This document shows, one piece after another, positions 17,575-26,828 of a stretch of 64,000 nucleotides of DNA. Position numbers and translations under genes: made by a program. The first letter of the stretch is position 1, and every line of letters begins with the position of its first letter. The DNA is taken from positions 434,001 through 498,000 of the forward strand of contig NZ_JAKFGB010000014.1 in assembly GCF_022267515.1 (NCBI RefSeq), in the 5' to 3' direction. The notes beneath the pieces were generated by a model. That model worked only from the letters and a program-made list of their open reading frames with translations, made no database searches and was not told where the DNA came from. This DNA comes from Rubinisphaera margarita. Lineage in GTDB: Bacteria > Planctomycetota > Planctomycetia > Planctomycetales > Planctomycetaceae.

Positions 17575-18366
17575 ATGTGTGCAATGACGGTTCCCAAATT
17601 CATGGCCGCCAAACAGCAGGGCCGCAAGTTGTCCATGCTGACGGCTTACGACTACGCGTGGGCGGAAATTGTGGATCAGGCCGGCGTGGATGCGATCCTC
17701 GTGGGAGACACGCTTGGTATGGTCGTGCAGGGAAACTCGACCACATTGCCCGTCACGATAGATGAGATGATCTATCACGGCCGGATGGTCGCCCGTGCTA
17801 CCCGGAACGCTCTGGTTGTGGTCGATCTCCCGTTTCTGAGCTATCAGGTGTCTCCTCAGCAGGCGATTGAGAATGCCGGACGCATCCTCAAGGAAACCTC
17901 GGCAGCAGCCGTGAAGCTCGAAGGGGGCGTCTCTCAAGCCGAAACCATCGCGGCTCTGGTCCGAGCCGACATCCCGGTGATGGCACATGTCGGCTTCAAA
18001 CCGCAGTCGATCCGTACCGTCGGCTCGATGGGGAAGATCCAGCGCGACGAAGAGGCTCTGCTGAACGACGCAAAAGCCGCCGAGGATAGCGGAGCATTCG
18101 CCATTGTCTTGGAGATGGTCTCCCGTAAGATCGCCGCCCGTCTGACGAAAGAGCTGAAAATCCCGACCATCGGAATCGGTGCCGGTCCGGATTGCGACGG
18201 GCAGGTTCTCGTGCTCAACGATATGCTTGGCATGAGCCCGGGTTTCTCACCCCGGTTCCTCAAGAAATACGCCGACCTGCACGGCGTCGCCTCAGAGGCG
18301 ATTCGCCAGTACTCCGAAGAAGTTCGCTCCGGCTCCTTCCCCGACGACGCCCACAGCCACGAGTAG
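17575..18366 (+). CDS. panB: 3-methyl-2-oxobutanoate hydroxymethyltransferase
   Basis: The product is 263 residues, the normal PanB length. It forms ketopantoate from 2-oxoisovalerate and methylene-tetrahydrofolate, the first committed step of pantothenate and CoA synthesis. Visible motifs: 'LTAYDYAWAEIVDQAGVDAILVGDTLGMV' with metal-binding Asp, 'AAAVKLEGG', 'PVMAHVGFKPQS', 'IPTIGIGAGPDCDGQVLVLNDMLG'. Start at the ATG at 17575, preceded by AGGAGA about 11 bases away; the frame is open further upstream to 17386 but that part is not PanB-like. It sits downstream of ilvE, whose reverse reaction shares the 2-oxoisovalerate pool. A terminator follows. Confidence 0.95.
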   Translation: MCAMTVPKFMAAKQQGRKLSMLTAYDYAWAEIVDQAGVDAILVGDTLGMVVQGNSTTLPVTIDEMIYHGRMVARATRNALVVVDLPFLSYQVSPQQAIENAGRILKETSAAAVKLEGGVSQAETIAALVRADIPVMAHVGFKPQSIRTVGSMGKIQRDEEALLNDAKAAEDSGAFAIVLEMVSRKIAARLTKELKIPTIGIGAGPDCDGQVLVLNDMLGMSPGFSPRFLKKYADLHGVASEAIRQYSEEVRSGSFPDDAHSHE

Positions 18367-18404
18367 TGCACTACGCAGCGACCGTGATCGGTTCCGCGCA
18401 GAAG

Positions 18405-18436
18405 AAAAGCCCTGCGGATTGAATCCGCAGGGCTTT
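18405..18436. terminator. Bidirectional intrinsic terminator
   Basis: AAAAGCCCTGCGGATT and its complement form a long stem with A and T runs at both ends, between the convergent panB and desaturase genes, so it can serve both. Confidence 0.9.
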
Positions 18437-18460
18437 TGATTTCTATCCGGCTCGCTCGAT

Positions 18461-19450
18461 TCAGGCGGCCTTCTTCTGCTGGCGTTTGCCTGGCAGTTCG
18501 TTCTTCACATCTTTGGCCAGACCCAAAGTTTTCAGGGTCCAGATCACGGCGTAAGTGATGTCGACTTCCCAGGCCTTGTGGCCGTGGCGGGCCAGTCGCT
18601 GGTAAGCGTGATGGTTGTTGTGCCAGCCTTCGCCGTAGCTCAGCAAAGCGACCCACCAGTTGTTACGCGACTGATCGCGGGTCTGGTAGTTGCGGTATCC
18701 CCAGACGTGTGTGGCCGAGTTCACAAACCAGGTGCCGTGATAAACAGCGACCTGACGCAGGCAGAAGCCCCACAGGAAGACCGACAGTCCAACGCCGCCG
18801 ATGACATATTCGCCCAGAGCGTAAAGCCCGGCTCCAAAAGCGATGAGGATGATCGGGTAGGCATTGTGCAGGAACCGGTGCATCGGGTCCTTCCACATGT
18901 CCGGCGCCCAACGTTCGAGCATCCGGTTGACTTCAGCGGTGCTTTTCTGCGGCTGCAGCCAGATGAAGTGCGACCACCAGAAGCCGTCCAGCGGAGAGTG
19001 CGGATCGCCTTCCTGATCGGAAAGGGCGTGATGCTTACGGTGTGTCGCCACCCAGAATGCGGGGCTGCCTTCGCCGGAGATGATGCCGCAGATGGAGAAA
19101 AAGAACTCCAGAACCCGGGGCACCTTGAAACTGCCATGCGTGAGCAGGCGGTGGTAACCGAGAGTGACTCCCAGACACGCGGTGACGAAATGAAGCACGG
19201 CAAACGTGATCAATCCTGCCCACGAGAAGTTGAACAGAGCGAAGATTGCGAGAACGTGCATAACGGCCAGCCAACCGGTCACGCCCCAGTTAATCCCATG
19301 CGGAAATCGTTGCTTCATGGTCTGCCACCGACTGTGATGGTCCTGTTTTTCAGCAAGTTTTTCGTGATCTTCCAGCTTGGCCGGCGGAACGATCGGGTCG
19401 TTCATGCGGCTGGTCAGATCGTCTGGATTATCTACGGTGAGTGGGCTCAA
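18461..19450 (-). CDS. Acyl-CoA/fatty acid desaturase
   Basis: A membrane desaturase of the delta-9 type, 329 residues with this start. Three histidine boxes that hold the di-iron site are present: GYHRLLTH, HRKHH and HNNHH, with membrane segments before the first box (about residues 60-100) and between boxes 2 and 3 (about 190-240). It introduces a double bond into acyl chains using O2, tuning membrane fluidity. Start set at the TTG at 19450 because AAGGAG lies exactly 7 bases upstream. An ATG at 19408 lacks such a site, and the in-frame ATG at 19591 would add 47 residues of poor coding quality. C-terminal 'KRQQKKAA' is basic. It converges on panB. Confidence 0.92.
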   Translation of the reverse strand: MSPLTVDNPDDLTSRMNDPIVPPAKLEDHEKLAEKQDHHSRWQTMKQRFPHGINWGVTGWLAVMHVLAIFALFNFSWAGLITFAVLHFVTACLGVTLGYHRLLTHGSFKVPRVLEFFFSICGIISGEGSPAFWVATHRKHHALSDQEGDPHSPLDGFWWSHFIWLQPQKSTAEVNRMLERWAPDMWKDPMHRFLHNAYPIILIAFGAGLYALGEYVIGGVGLSVFLWGFCLRQVAVYHGTWFVNSATHVWGYRNYQTRDQSRNNWWVALLSYGEGWHNNHHAYQRLARHGHKAWEVDITYAVIWTLKTLGLAKDVKNELPGKRQQKKAA

Positions 19451-19463
19451 TATAATCTCCTTG
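19448..19463 (-). promoter_or_regulatory. Shine-Dalgarno and TTG start of desaturase
   Basis: On the minus strand AAGGAG (19463-19458) is followed after 7 bases by TTG (19450-19448). This decides the start of the desaturase gene. Confidence 0.7.
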
Positions 19464-19857
19464 TGAGACTTGCATTCTGAGGTTACCGTCAGCGTCAGTC
19501 CTGACTTCTGGCAAGCCGTTAAGCACAACTTTGGGTAAACGCGTGCGTGACCCGGAAGAATCGTCTGCACTCCATCCCCGGATCGGGGCACAGTGGCGTA
19601 GCATAATCCTACCGGAATTCCCGGTTTAATCCAAACTCAATTCAGGGTCGAAACTTATGCTGCGTCACATTGACGCATAAAAATTCGCCAAGCTACCAAG
19701 GTTTGCCGGAAGGGCGAAAAGCGGACGACGAGCGGCCGAATTGCCTTTCGAGCAACATCTCTGCAACTTCCTGGCCAGTGAGTTGGGAAATCAGACTGCC
19801 GAACTACAATCGGCATCGGGAGAAGGTTGGAGTTCAATCGAGGGAGACCGAACGCAG
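19451..19857 (+). other. Divergent intergenic region, desaturase and hemH
   Basis: About 400 bases between the divergent starts. A palindrome CCGGAATTCCCGG lies at about 19611-19623 and TTGACGCATAAAA at about 19669, but I see no complete promoter. The frame before the hemH start (from 19741) reads as non-coding. Confidence 0.4.
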
Positions 19858-20940
19858 GTGGCAGGAACACAACAGTCGACAGACCGCTATGACGCCCTTT
19901 TCATTGTTTCCTTCGGCGGCCCGGAGGGAATGGAGGATGTCATCCCATTTCTCGAGAATGTTCTCCGCGGCCGAAATGTGCCCCGGGAGCGGATGCTCGA
20001 GGTCGCACACCACTACGAAATGTTTGGCGGCGTCAGTCCGATCAATCAGCAGGTTCGGGATCTGATCGAAGTTCTTCGGCCTGCCATGGACGACGCTGGC
20101 GTCGATCTGCCGATCTACTGGGGGAACCGGAACTGGACGCCTTACATTCCCGACGCCATCGCTCAGATGCGGAAAGACGGTGTCCGAAGTGCTTTAGCAC
20201 TCGTGCTTTCCGGCTACAGCTCTTATTCCGGCTGCCGCCAGTATCGGGAGAATATTGCCGATGGACTGGCCGAAATCGGCAGCGATGCCCCGCGGATCGA
20301 CAAGATTCGGGTCTTCTACAATCATCCGCTGTTCGTGAAAGCGAACGTCGAGCGTCTTCAGACGGCCATCGCCCGTCTCCCCGCCGAACATCGTGACAGC
20401 TGCCAGATTGCTTACACCGCTCACAGTCTCCCCCAGAGCATGGCCGACACTTCGGATTACGTGAAACAGCTGCAGGAAACCGCCCGACTGGTGTCGGAAG
20501 GAGCAGGCGTTTCCCCGGAACGCTGGGAGCTCGTTTATCAAAGCCGCAGCGGACGACCGCAGGATCCGTGGTTGGAGCCGGATATCCTGGATCACCTGGA
20601 CGCACTGGCTCAAGACGGCTCAAAAGCGGTCGTCATCGCACCCATCGGGTTTCTTTCCGATCACATGGAAGTGCTCTTCGATCTCGACGAGGAAGCTGTC
20701 CAGAAGTGCGCCGAACTCGGAGTCGCGATGCAGCGTGCTTCGACCGTCGGAACACATTCCGATTTTGTCGCGATGCTCGTTGAACTGATTCAGGAACGTC
20801 TCGACTCCGATCAGGAGCGACGGGCGATTGGGCAATACGGCTGCAACCACGACGTCTGTCCAATGAACTGCTGCCCACCTCCGCGGCGTCCAACCTCAGG
20901 AAGTCAAGGATCCGCCCGTCCTCAATCCGGCGCCTCCTGA
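19858..20940 (+). CDS. hemH: Ferrochelatase with Cys-rich C-terminus
   Basis: A 360-residue ferrochelatase, which inserts Fe2+ into a porphyrin in the last step of haem (or coproporphyrin-dependent haem) synthesis. Visible: 'IVSFGGPEGMEDVIPFLENVLRGR' at the N-terminus, 'HHYEMFGGVSPIN', catalytic His in 'IAYTAHSLPQSM', 'VYQSRSGRPQDPWLEPD', and the catalytic Glu region 'GFLSDHMEVLFDLDEEA'. The last 35 residues add CNHDVCPMNCC, a cysteine cluster that could bind an iron-sulphur or other metal centre. Start chosen at the GTG at 19858 with GAGGGAGA 10 bases upstream; a TTG at 19741 would add 39 non-homologous residues. Fits the cytochrome-rich content of the window. Confidence 0.93.
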   Translation: MAGTQQSTDRYDALFIVSFGGPEGMEDVIPFLENVLRGRNVPRERMLEVAHHYEMFGGVSPINQQVRDLIEVLRPAMDDAGVDLPIYWGNRNWTPYIPDAIAQMRKDGVRSALALVLSGYSSYSGCRQYRENIADGLAEIGSDAPRIDKIRVFYNHPLFVKANVERLQTAIARLPAEHRDSCQIAYTAHSLPQSMADTSDYVKQLQETARLVSEGAGVSPERWELVYQSRSGRPQDPWLEPDILDHLDALAQDGSKAVVIAPIGFLSDHMEVLFDLDEEAVQKCAELGVAMQRASTVGTHSDFVAMLVELIQERLDSDQERRAIGQYGCNHDVCPMNCCPPPRRPTSGSQGSARPQSGAS

Positions 20941-21084
20941 GCGTTCTGAGGGTCGAATCGATTGGCACATCGTAACTAGTGAGATATTTCCCTCACTCGG
21001 CTGCGGTTTTCCGCGTCCGCGATTCATTCTGGCCTATTCTTCACGTAGGAGAAGCACGTCTCTTTACGTGGAAAATATACCAGG

Positions 21085-22623
21085 ATGTCTAAACTTTCCC
21101 CCAGTGAATTTTTGAAGGAACTCAAGGGCCAGCACTCCGTTAAGGAGACGGCTCACGCTCCCGTTGCGCCCGAACAGCCTGTCGTCGAAGAGATGACATC
21201 GCTGTTTGACACGCTCCTTGGAGATGGGACGCAGGAAGCGGAAGCCCCGGCTCGGACGAAAGATGCTCTGCGACAGACGCCGCAGTCGGTTAAGAAAAAC
21301 GCCGGGCTGTCTGATCTCTTCGACCGCGTGAACTCGCTGCTCCAGGAGCCGAAACCGGTCAATGAACGGTTTTCGCCCAAAGCTCCGGGTAGCCTCGAAG
21401 AAGCCATTCTCTGCGCGGACGACGTCGAACGGCTGATCCTCAAGTTCCTGCTGGCCAAAGGATCTGCTTCCGGCCGTCAGATTGCCAATCAGATCCGTCT
21501 GCCATTCGCACTGATCGATCCCCTGCTCAAACAATGGAAGTTCGACCAGGTTCTGGATTTGCGCAGTTCAACCGATATGGGCGACTATATTTACGCCATC
21601 ACCGATATCGGACGCGAACGGGCTCGTCGGTTCTCGGAAGAATGCACTTATTATGGGGCCGCCCCGGTCAGCATCCGAGATTACCTCGACGCGATGCAGC
21701 GGCAGAGCATCGCCAAGCAGACCGTTCAGGAAGAGGATCTTCGTCGGGCGTTCTCCGATCTGCTGATCGACGGAACCATGCTCGACAAACTCGGACCGGC
21801 GATCAACTCGGGTCGCGGGATGTTCCTGTTCGGGGAGCCGGGTAACGGAAAAACCAGCATTGCCGAGCGTGTGACCTCCTGCTTCGGCTCGACGATCTGG
21901 ATTCCCCGGGCCCTCGGCATCGATGGCGACATCATCCGCCTGTTTGATCCGGGCGTCCATCAGACCGTGGAACAACCCCGTGGCGAGGGATACCTCGACA
22001 ACAGCGGCATCGATCATCGCTGGGTGCAGATCGTCCGCCCGACTGTGATTGCGGGGGGGGAACTGACGATGAGGGAACTGGAAGTGACCCAGAATCCCCA
22101 GTCAAAAATCTGCGAAGCTCCCCTGCAATTGAAGAGTAACTGCGGGACCCTCGTGATTGACGACTTCGGTCGCCAGCGGATGCCGGTGGACGAACTGCTC
22201 AATCGCTGGATCGTGCCCCTCGAAAAACGGTACGACTTCCTGAATCTTCCGAGCGGGAAGAAGCTGCAGGTCCCCTTCGATCAGCTGATCATTTTCTCGA
22301 CGAACCTGGAGCCAAAAGATCTGGTTGATGGGGCCTTCCTTCGCCGAATTCCCTACAAAATCGAGGTGAAGGATCCTTCCGAAGCCGATTTTACGAAGCT
22401 GTTCGAAATCATGGCACCAAAGTTCGGCATGACGGTGAATCGAGATGCAATTCAGTATCTGATCGACACCCATTACCACGCCGTGAACCGTCCGTTCCGT
22501 GCCTGTCAGCCCCGCGATCTGTTGCTTCAGGTCCGAAACTTCTGCGTCTACAAGGGAATCGAAAAGAAAATGTCCCCGGAAGGTTTCGACTTCGCGGTCG
22601 AGAACTACTTCTCGGTAATGTAA
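21085..22623 (+). CDS. AAA-family ATPase with winged-helix-like N-terminal domain
   Basis: A 512-residue cytoplasmic protein. Residues 1-110 are a low-complexity linker region. Residues about 115-205 look like a winged helix (LILKFLLAKGSASGRQIANQI...IYAITDIGRERARRF). An AAA core follows with Walker A GEPGNGKTS (about residue 249), Walker B TLVIDDFGRQ (about residue 355), a sensor-1 Asn in 'IIFSTNLEP', and an arginine-finger-like RR in 'GAFLRRIPYKI'. The combination matches a conserved ATPase I associate with planctomycete and myxobacterial genomes, sometimes near pilus or secretion genes, but its function is unknown. It is monocistronic by spacing. Confidence 0.8.
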   Translation: MSKLSPSEFLKELKGQHSVKETAHAPVAPEQPVVEEMTSLFDTLLGDGTQEAEAPARTKDALRQTPQSVKKNAGLSDLFDRVNSLLQEPKPVNERFSPKAPGSLEEAILCADDVERLILKFLLAKGSASGRQIANQIRLPFALIDPLLKQWKFDQVLDLRSSTDMGDYIYAITDIGRERARRFSEECTYYGAAPVSIRDYLDAMQRQSIAKQTVQEEDLRRAFSDLLIDGTMLDKLGPAINSGRGMFLFGEPGNGKTSIAERVTSCFGSTIWIPRALGIDGDIIRLFDPGVHQTVEQPRGEGYLDNSGIDHRWVQIVRPTVIAGGELTMRELEVTQNPQSKICEAPLQLKSNCGTLVIDDFGRQRMPVDELLNRWIVPLEKRYDFLNLPSGKKLQVPFDQLIIFSTNLEPKDLVDGAFLRRIPYKIEVKDPSEADFTKLFEIMAPKFGMTVNRDAIQYLIDTHYHAVNRPFRACQPRDLLLQVRNFCVYKGIEKKMSPEGFDFAVENYFSVM

Positions 22624-23164
22624 TTTTTTCGGTGATGTCGTTCTCTCGGTGATCTAACTCGCTGCGGTCTTTGCCTGCCCGGGATCCCGCCCCTGAAGCT
22701 CTAGCTTTCGCGGACGATGGCAACGCGAAAGAACATTCCCGGCTCGTGTTCGCCTGCTTCTCTTCTCCCCCGGTACGTGCTCGCCAAAGTCCATCACACT
22801 GGGAAAGATATTCCGTCTTTTTGGGGCGTATCGATTTTGCCGATCACGACGACTATTCCGGTTTTATGGCAGTCGCATCTCTTGCGGTAGCAGTCAGTTA
22901 CGCAAAATTGACCAATCCGGTTCTGATCAAAAAGAATGCCTCATCTGGATATTCGAAATAAGCCGAACCTGATGATGAGTGTGCGTCATTGACGGAGTTG
23001 CGCCAGAGAGATCGACTTCCTCTTCAAACGGTTTGCTCAACTCGCGACGCCACCAAGAGGGACAGGTAATTCGTAGCAGACACGTACTTCGGCCGGGGGA
23101 TCTTGTCGAAGATCGTGATTTCGAGTGAACAAATCGGCTCAACAGGTCGGCAGGGAGGTGGATT
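22624..23164 (+). other. Intergenic region
   Basis: A 541-base gap before three secreted-protein genes. An 8-bp stem CTTTCGCG/CGCGAAAG lies at 22705-22731 without a T run. Small open frames here have poor composition and no ribosome-binding sites. AGGTCGGCAGGGAGGTGG just before 23165 includes the GGGAGG ribosome-binding site of the next gene. No RNA gene recognised. Confidence 0.4.
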
Positions 23165-23758
<594 letters not shown>

Positions 23759-23844
23759 GAAGCACCGGCCCGTCTGACGTGGGCCCTTTCACGCCGAGCA
23801 CTGCAGGACCTGTTTCGCCGTTTCAGTTACATCAGGATGATATT

Positions 23845-24591
23845 ATGAGATCCCCTCTCCATAAGATGACGATGGTCATTGCGATGATCGCAATGAGCAC
23901 CGCATTCGTGTTCGCCGATGCTCCCGAAGGAACACCGGAAAAGGTGCAGGCCCCTCAGGCCCACAGCGTGCCTTCTTCGGGCCATGGCCAGAACTACCTG
24001 CCGGGCGGTCAATGCCAGGACAGCGCCAACTACTGCTACTGTGAAGACGGTGGCATCTGCAACAGCCGGTTCGGCAAATGCAAAGACCGATGCCGCTGCA
24101 GACGTTGCGGCAAACTCCGCGGCTGCCGCGGCGACGGCTCTCTGCTGGGACGCCTGAAGCGGTGCAATCCGTTCAACTGGGGAATGGGATACGACGGCGG
24201 GCCGAATGGTCTGATCGATCCACGCGGTTGCGGCGGCAAAGGCTGCCCGCCGATCGGCGTCTACCAGATGACTTACCCGGTGAACCCGGACTACAGCGAT
24301 CCTCGCGATTCCCGCGTGCACGCTGCCCAGGGCTATGGCGTGCCGATGGGTGTGCCTCTGGCGCCGGTTGTCCGTCATCAGTACAACTACAGCTGGGGAG
24401 TCCCGGCCAGCCGCGTGACGCATATCTCCAACCACGCTCCACATCTGATGCACTCTCCTCAGGGAGTGTATGGTCTGCACGGCCATCTGCCCCTCGGAGC
24501 CGATGGTGCTCCTTATGGCGGAGCCGGTGCTTACGGTGCTCCGGGCGGATATTGCCCGCAGTGTCAGCAGAATGCCCCGATCGGACACTGA
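23845..24591 (+). CDS. Secreted Cys- and Gly/His-rich protein
   Basis: A 248-residue protein with signal peptide (about residues 1-25, ending VFA-DA). Residues 55-105 hold a dense cysteine region (QCQDSANYCYCEDGG, CKDRCRCRRCGKLRGC), likely multiple disulphides or a metal-binding fold. The rest is Gly/Tyr/Pro/His-rich with 'GAPYGGAGAYGAPGGY' near the C-terminus. Start chosen at the ATG at 23845 with AGGATG upstream; an in-frame start at 23656 would lie inside the preceding gene. Second of three secreted genes. Confidence 0.8.
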   Translation: MRSPLHKMTMVIAMIAMSTAFVFADAPEGTPEKVQAPQAHSVPSSGHGQNYLPGGQCQDSANYCYCEDGGICNSRFGKCKDRCRCRRCGKLRGCRGDGSLLGRLKRCNPFNWGMGYDGGPNGLIDPRGCGGKGCPPIGVYQMTYPVNPDYSDPRDSRVHAAQGYGVPMGVPLAPVVRHQYNYSWGVPASRVTHISNHAPHLMHSPQGVYGLHGHLPLGADGAPYGGAGAYGAPGGYCPQCQQNAPIGH

Positions 24592-24673
24592 GAGAGCGTC
24601 GCCTCCTGCGGACGGGCAGGAGGCCACTCCCCGGATTCATCTTTGACAGTCGGATATCAGACAGGAAAGTCTC

Positions 24674-25474
24674 ATGCGTCTCTTGACCTCCCATGCGATC
24701 AGCTGTTCCCTGGCCTGCGCCCTGGGACTGGGACTGGTTGCTCAAAACAGCAACGCGGATGAACCGGCTCAGAAGTTGAAGCCCGTTCCCGAATCCAAAG
24801 CCATGACGAAACAGGGCGTCACCCATTACCACGGGTCTCAAGGCCACGTGGACGGGGGATACGTTAATGGCGGATACGTTAATGGCGGATACGTCGATGG
24901 AAGCTATGTCGACGGCGGCTACGTCGAAGGTGGCTACTACGACGATGGCCGTGGTGGCGTTCTCGGTCGCAATCGTCGCCCTTCACCCGGAACCGGCTGG
25001 TGTGCCCCGAGCAAAGTGACTCAGCAACGGCTGCGGGTCGAGTACTGGAAGTACTATCCGCACTACTGGTCTGGATATGGCCCGGGACCGGTCACGCCTT
25101 ACCATCCCATGGTCTACACGCCAACCGACACCGCTCAGCTCGGCTTCTACTATCAGCACGTTCCGTCCTGGACGGCTCAGCCCTGGCGGACACCGGGTCC
25201 CGCTCACCCGGCTGTGTGGCACAACCGCTACTGCGGACGCTGCCAGAACGGCTACAACGCTGGTTACGGCTACGGAGCCTATCCGACCACAGCCAGCACG
25301 GGCGGCGTTCATTACGACGGCCAGGAGCAGATTATCCACACGTCGCCAGTTGAACCCGAAGAAGCTGAACGCATGCCGGAAGCCAACGACCAGTCGATCC
25401 GACTGCCGGAACCGAGCTTCGTTCCTCGGGCCCCGCGACTGTCGGTCGTGCCAGACGCGCCTCCTGAAATCTAA
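24674..25474 (+). CDS. Secreted protein with GGYV pentad repeats
   Basis: A 266-residue protein with signal peptide (about 1-28, ending SNA-DE). Residues about 57-92 carry a pentapeptide repeat (consensus Gly-Gly-Tyr-Val-Asp/Asn/Glu), from a 15-base DNA tandem repeat. A Tyr/His/Pro-rich domain with 'YWKYYPHYW' and 'CGRCQNGYN' follows, then a Glu-rich C-terminal tail. Likely surface or wall-associated; no catalytic features. Third of three secreted genes and followed by an intrinsic terminator, so the three may form one transcript. Confidence 0.8.
   Translation: MRLLTSHAISCSLACALGLGLVAQNSNADEPAQKLKPVPESKAMTKQGVTHYHGSQGHVDGGYVNGGYVNGGYVDGSYVDGGYVEGGYYDDGRGGVLGRNRRPSPGTGWCAPSKVTQQRLRVEYWKYYPHYWSGYGPGPVTPYHPMVYTPTDTAQLGFYYQHVPSWTAQPWRTPGPAHPAVWHNRYCGRCQNGYNAGYGYGAYPTTASTGGVHYDGQEQIIHTSPVEPEEAERMPEANDQSIRLPEPSFVPRAPRLSVVPDAPPEI
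24857..24946 (+). repeat. 15-bp tandem repeat in coding sequence
   Basis: Six 15-base units (first two identical, GGATACGTTAATGGC; later ones diverged), encoding GYVNG/GYVDG/SYVDG/GYVEG/GYYDD. A degenerate unit precedes at 24842. In-frame, so copy-number change would lengthen the protein in steps of five residues. Confidence 0.85.
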
Positions 25475-25496
25475 TCCACTTCTGTGGATGTCGAAT

Positions 25497-25531
25497 AAAA
25501 AAGGACTCCTGACAATCAGGAGTCCTTTTTT
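25497..25531 (+). terminator. Intrinsic terminator
   Basis: AAAAAAGGACTCCTGA-CAA-TCAGGAGTCCTTTTTT hairpin, 22 bases after the third secreted gene; symmetrical A and T runs also let it work for the convergent DUF1559 gene. Confidence 0.92.
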
Positions 25532-25556
25532 CGTTGATGCGTCGCGGCGGGCGATG

Positions 25557-25659
25557 AGAGCATTTTCATGCTTCTCCTGCAGTCACATGGGCGCCATTCC
25601 GCTGCCATGCTGAGTTTGCTTCTGCAAACGCCTGCAGTCGAACTTTGAGTTTGCTCTAG
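25557..25659. repeat. TTAGAGCA-ended dispersed repeat, copy 2 (extended)
   Basis: A 103-base element beginning AGAGCATT and ending TTTGCTCTAG. The first ~62 bases match the element at 10373-10442 closely; it then has an extra segment with a second CTGCAGTCG and a second GAGTTTGCT. Its right end contains the TAG stop of the minus-strand DUF1559 gene, as in copy 1. Confidence 0.8.
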
Positions 25660-26690
25660 AACTCGCCAACCACTTCGGTGTCATCGATCCCGACCAGGTT
25701 CTCAAGAACGCTGTTCGTATCCCAGGAACCATCGTTGCTGAGATTCACGTTTTCCGAGATGAATCGAACCGAACCGTCCGCGAGAAGAAACTGAGCTCCG
25801 CCATCGTGCCTGCTGCTGTAAGCCTGGCTGCGATCGGTGTTCGCTCCCGTCAACGGCGGGTTGATCGGGTAACGAACCGATCCCACGATTGACATAATGC
25901 CCTGATTCCAGGCAACCGCGCTGTCTTGCGAGGAAGGACCGGTGCCGTTTGCATCGCGCACGGCCAGCAGGGTTCCTGCCGACATTCTCTGCCCGCCCAG
26001 ACGCCAGGCTCGTTCACCAACCAGGATGGTATTGCTCGTGCCATCCAGAATGTCGTTGAAGCCGACGCGGCTGTCGCGATAGAACGCTCCGATTGCTCCC
26101 GTGGTTCCAATACGCGGGTTCGTCGCCTTCCGTTGCCGCACGGCCGCGATGTTATTGGAGCCGACATAGTTCGTGATCGGCAGACCGGTGTTGGCTCCGC
26201 CTGAACCCGGCTGGTTGTCGATGGCGTAACCCGGATCCGGACCTGGATCGTGAACGCGTGGTTTACCTCCATCTGAAGGACAGTTGAAGGCGGCCTGGAA
26301 GCCCTGGAATTCAGCACGGTGCGTGTTGATCGCCTGGGAAGCCGGAGTGTTACCGACGTTCAGCAGATCGTACAGGCCGCTCTGTTCCATCTGCGGCAGA
26401 ATCATGGCCGTCCAGGACCAGTGTCCATCGTTGTCGTTGCTGGACGTCCAGTTGTTGTTGGAATTGCTTTGCATGTCGACGTAGCCCGGAGGCAGCACAT
26501 TGTACGTGTCGTGATAGTTGTGCAGAGCGAGGCCGATTTGCTTGAGGTTGTTCTTGCAACTCGACCGCCGAGCCGCTTCTCGCGCCTGCTGCACGGCGGG
26601 CAGCAACAGCGCTACTAAAATCGCGATGATCGCGATAACAACGAGAAGCTCGATCAAAGTGAACGCGCTTCGGGACCGGGAACCGTTCAT
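25656..26690 (-). CDS. DUF1559 prepilin-like (pseudopilin) protein
   Basis: A 344-residue type IV prepilin-like protein. The N-terminus has the processing motif 'RSAFTLIELLVVIAIIAILVALLLPAVQQAREAARR' (cleavage before Phe-Thr-Leu, Glu at +5), followed by the DUF1559 signature 'SSCKNNLKQIGLALHNYHDTYNVLPPGY'. The C-terminus has 'RHDGGAQFLLADGSVRFIS', the usual H-X9-DG end. DUF1559 proteins are numerous in planctomycetes and are presumed pseudopilins of a type II secretion- or pilus-like system. Start at 26690 because GGAGA precedes it and the processing motif must be near the N-terminus. The prepilin-peptidase homologue at 35315 may relate to it. Confidence 0.95.
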   Translation of the reverse strand: MNGSRSRSAFTLIELLVVIAIIAILVALLLPAVQQAREAARRSSCKNNLKQIGLALHNYHDTYNVLPPGYVDMQSNSNNNWTSSNDNDGHWSWTAMILPQMEQSGLYDLLNVGNTPASQAINTHRAEFQGFQAAFNCPSDGGKPRVHDPGPDPGYAIDNQPGSGGANTGLPITNYVGSNNIAAVRQRKATNPRIGTTGAIGAFYRDSRVGFNDILDGTSNTILVGERAWRLGGQRMSAGTLLAVRDANGTGPSSQDSAVAWNQGIMSIVGSVRYPINPPLTGANTDRSQAYSSRHDGGAQFLLADGSVRFISENVNLSNDGSWDTNSVLENLVGIDDTEVVGEF

Positions 26691-26828
26691 TTCACGTCTC
26701 CAGAAGAAATTTGAGAGGGAAGGGAAATATAGAGATGTGCCGATACGATACATCTGAATGCATCGCTCCGCAAGATGAACAACCTGATACTATTGCCGAC
26801 AATTCTGGAGGGTCATCGACAATCCGGT

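Noticed and set aside
22671..22961. A 96-codon open frame in the gap before the secreted-protein cluster
   Set aside because: Composition and lack of a ribosome-binding site suggest chance.
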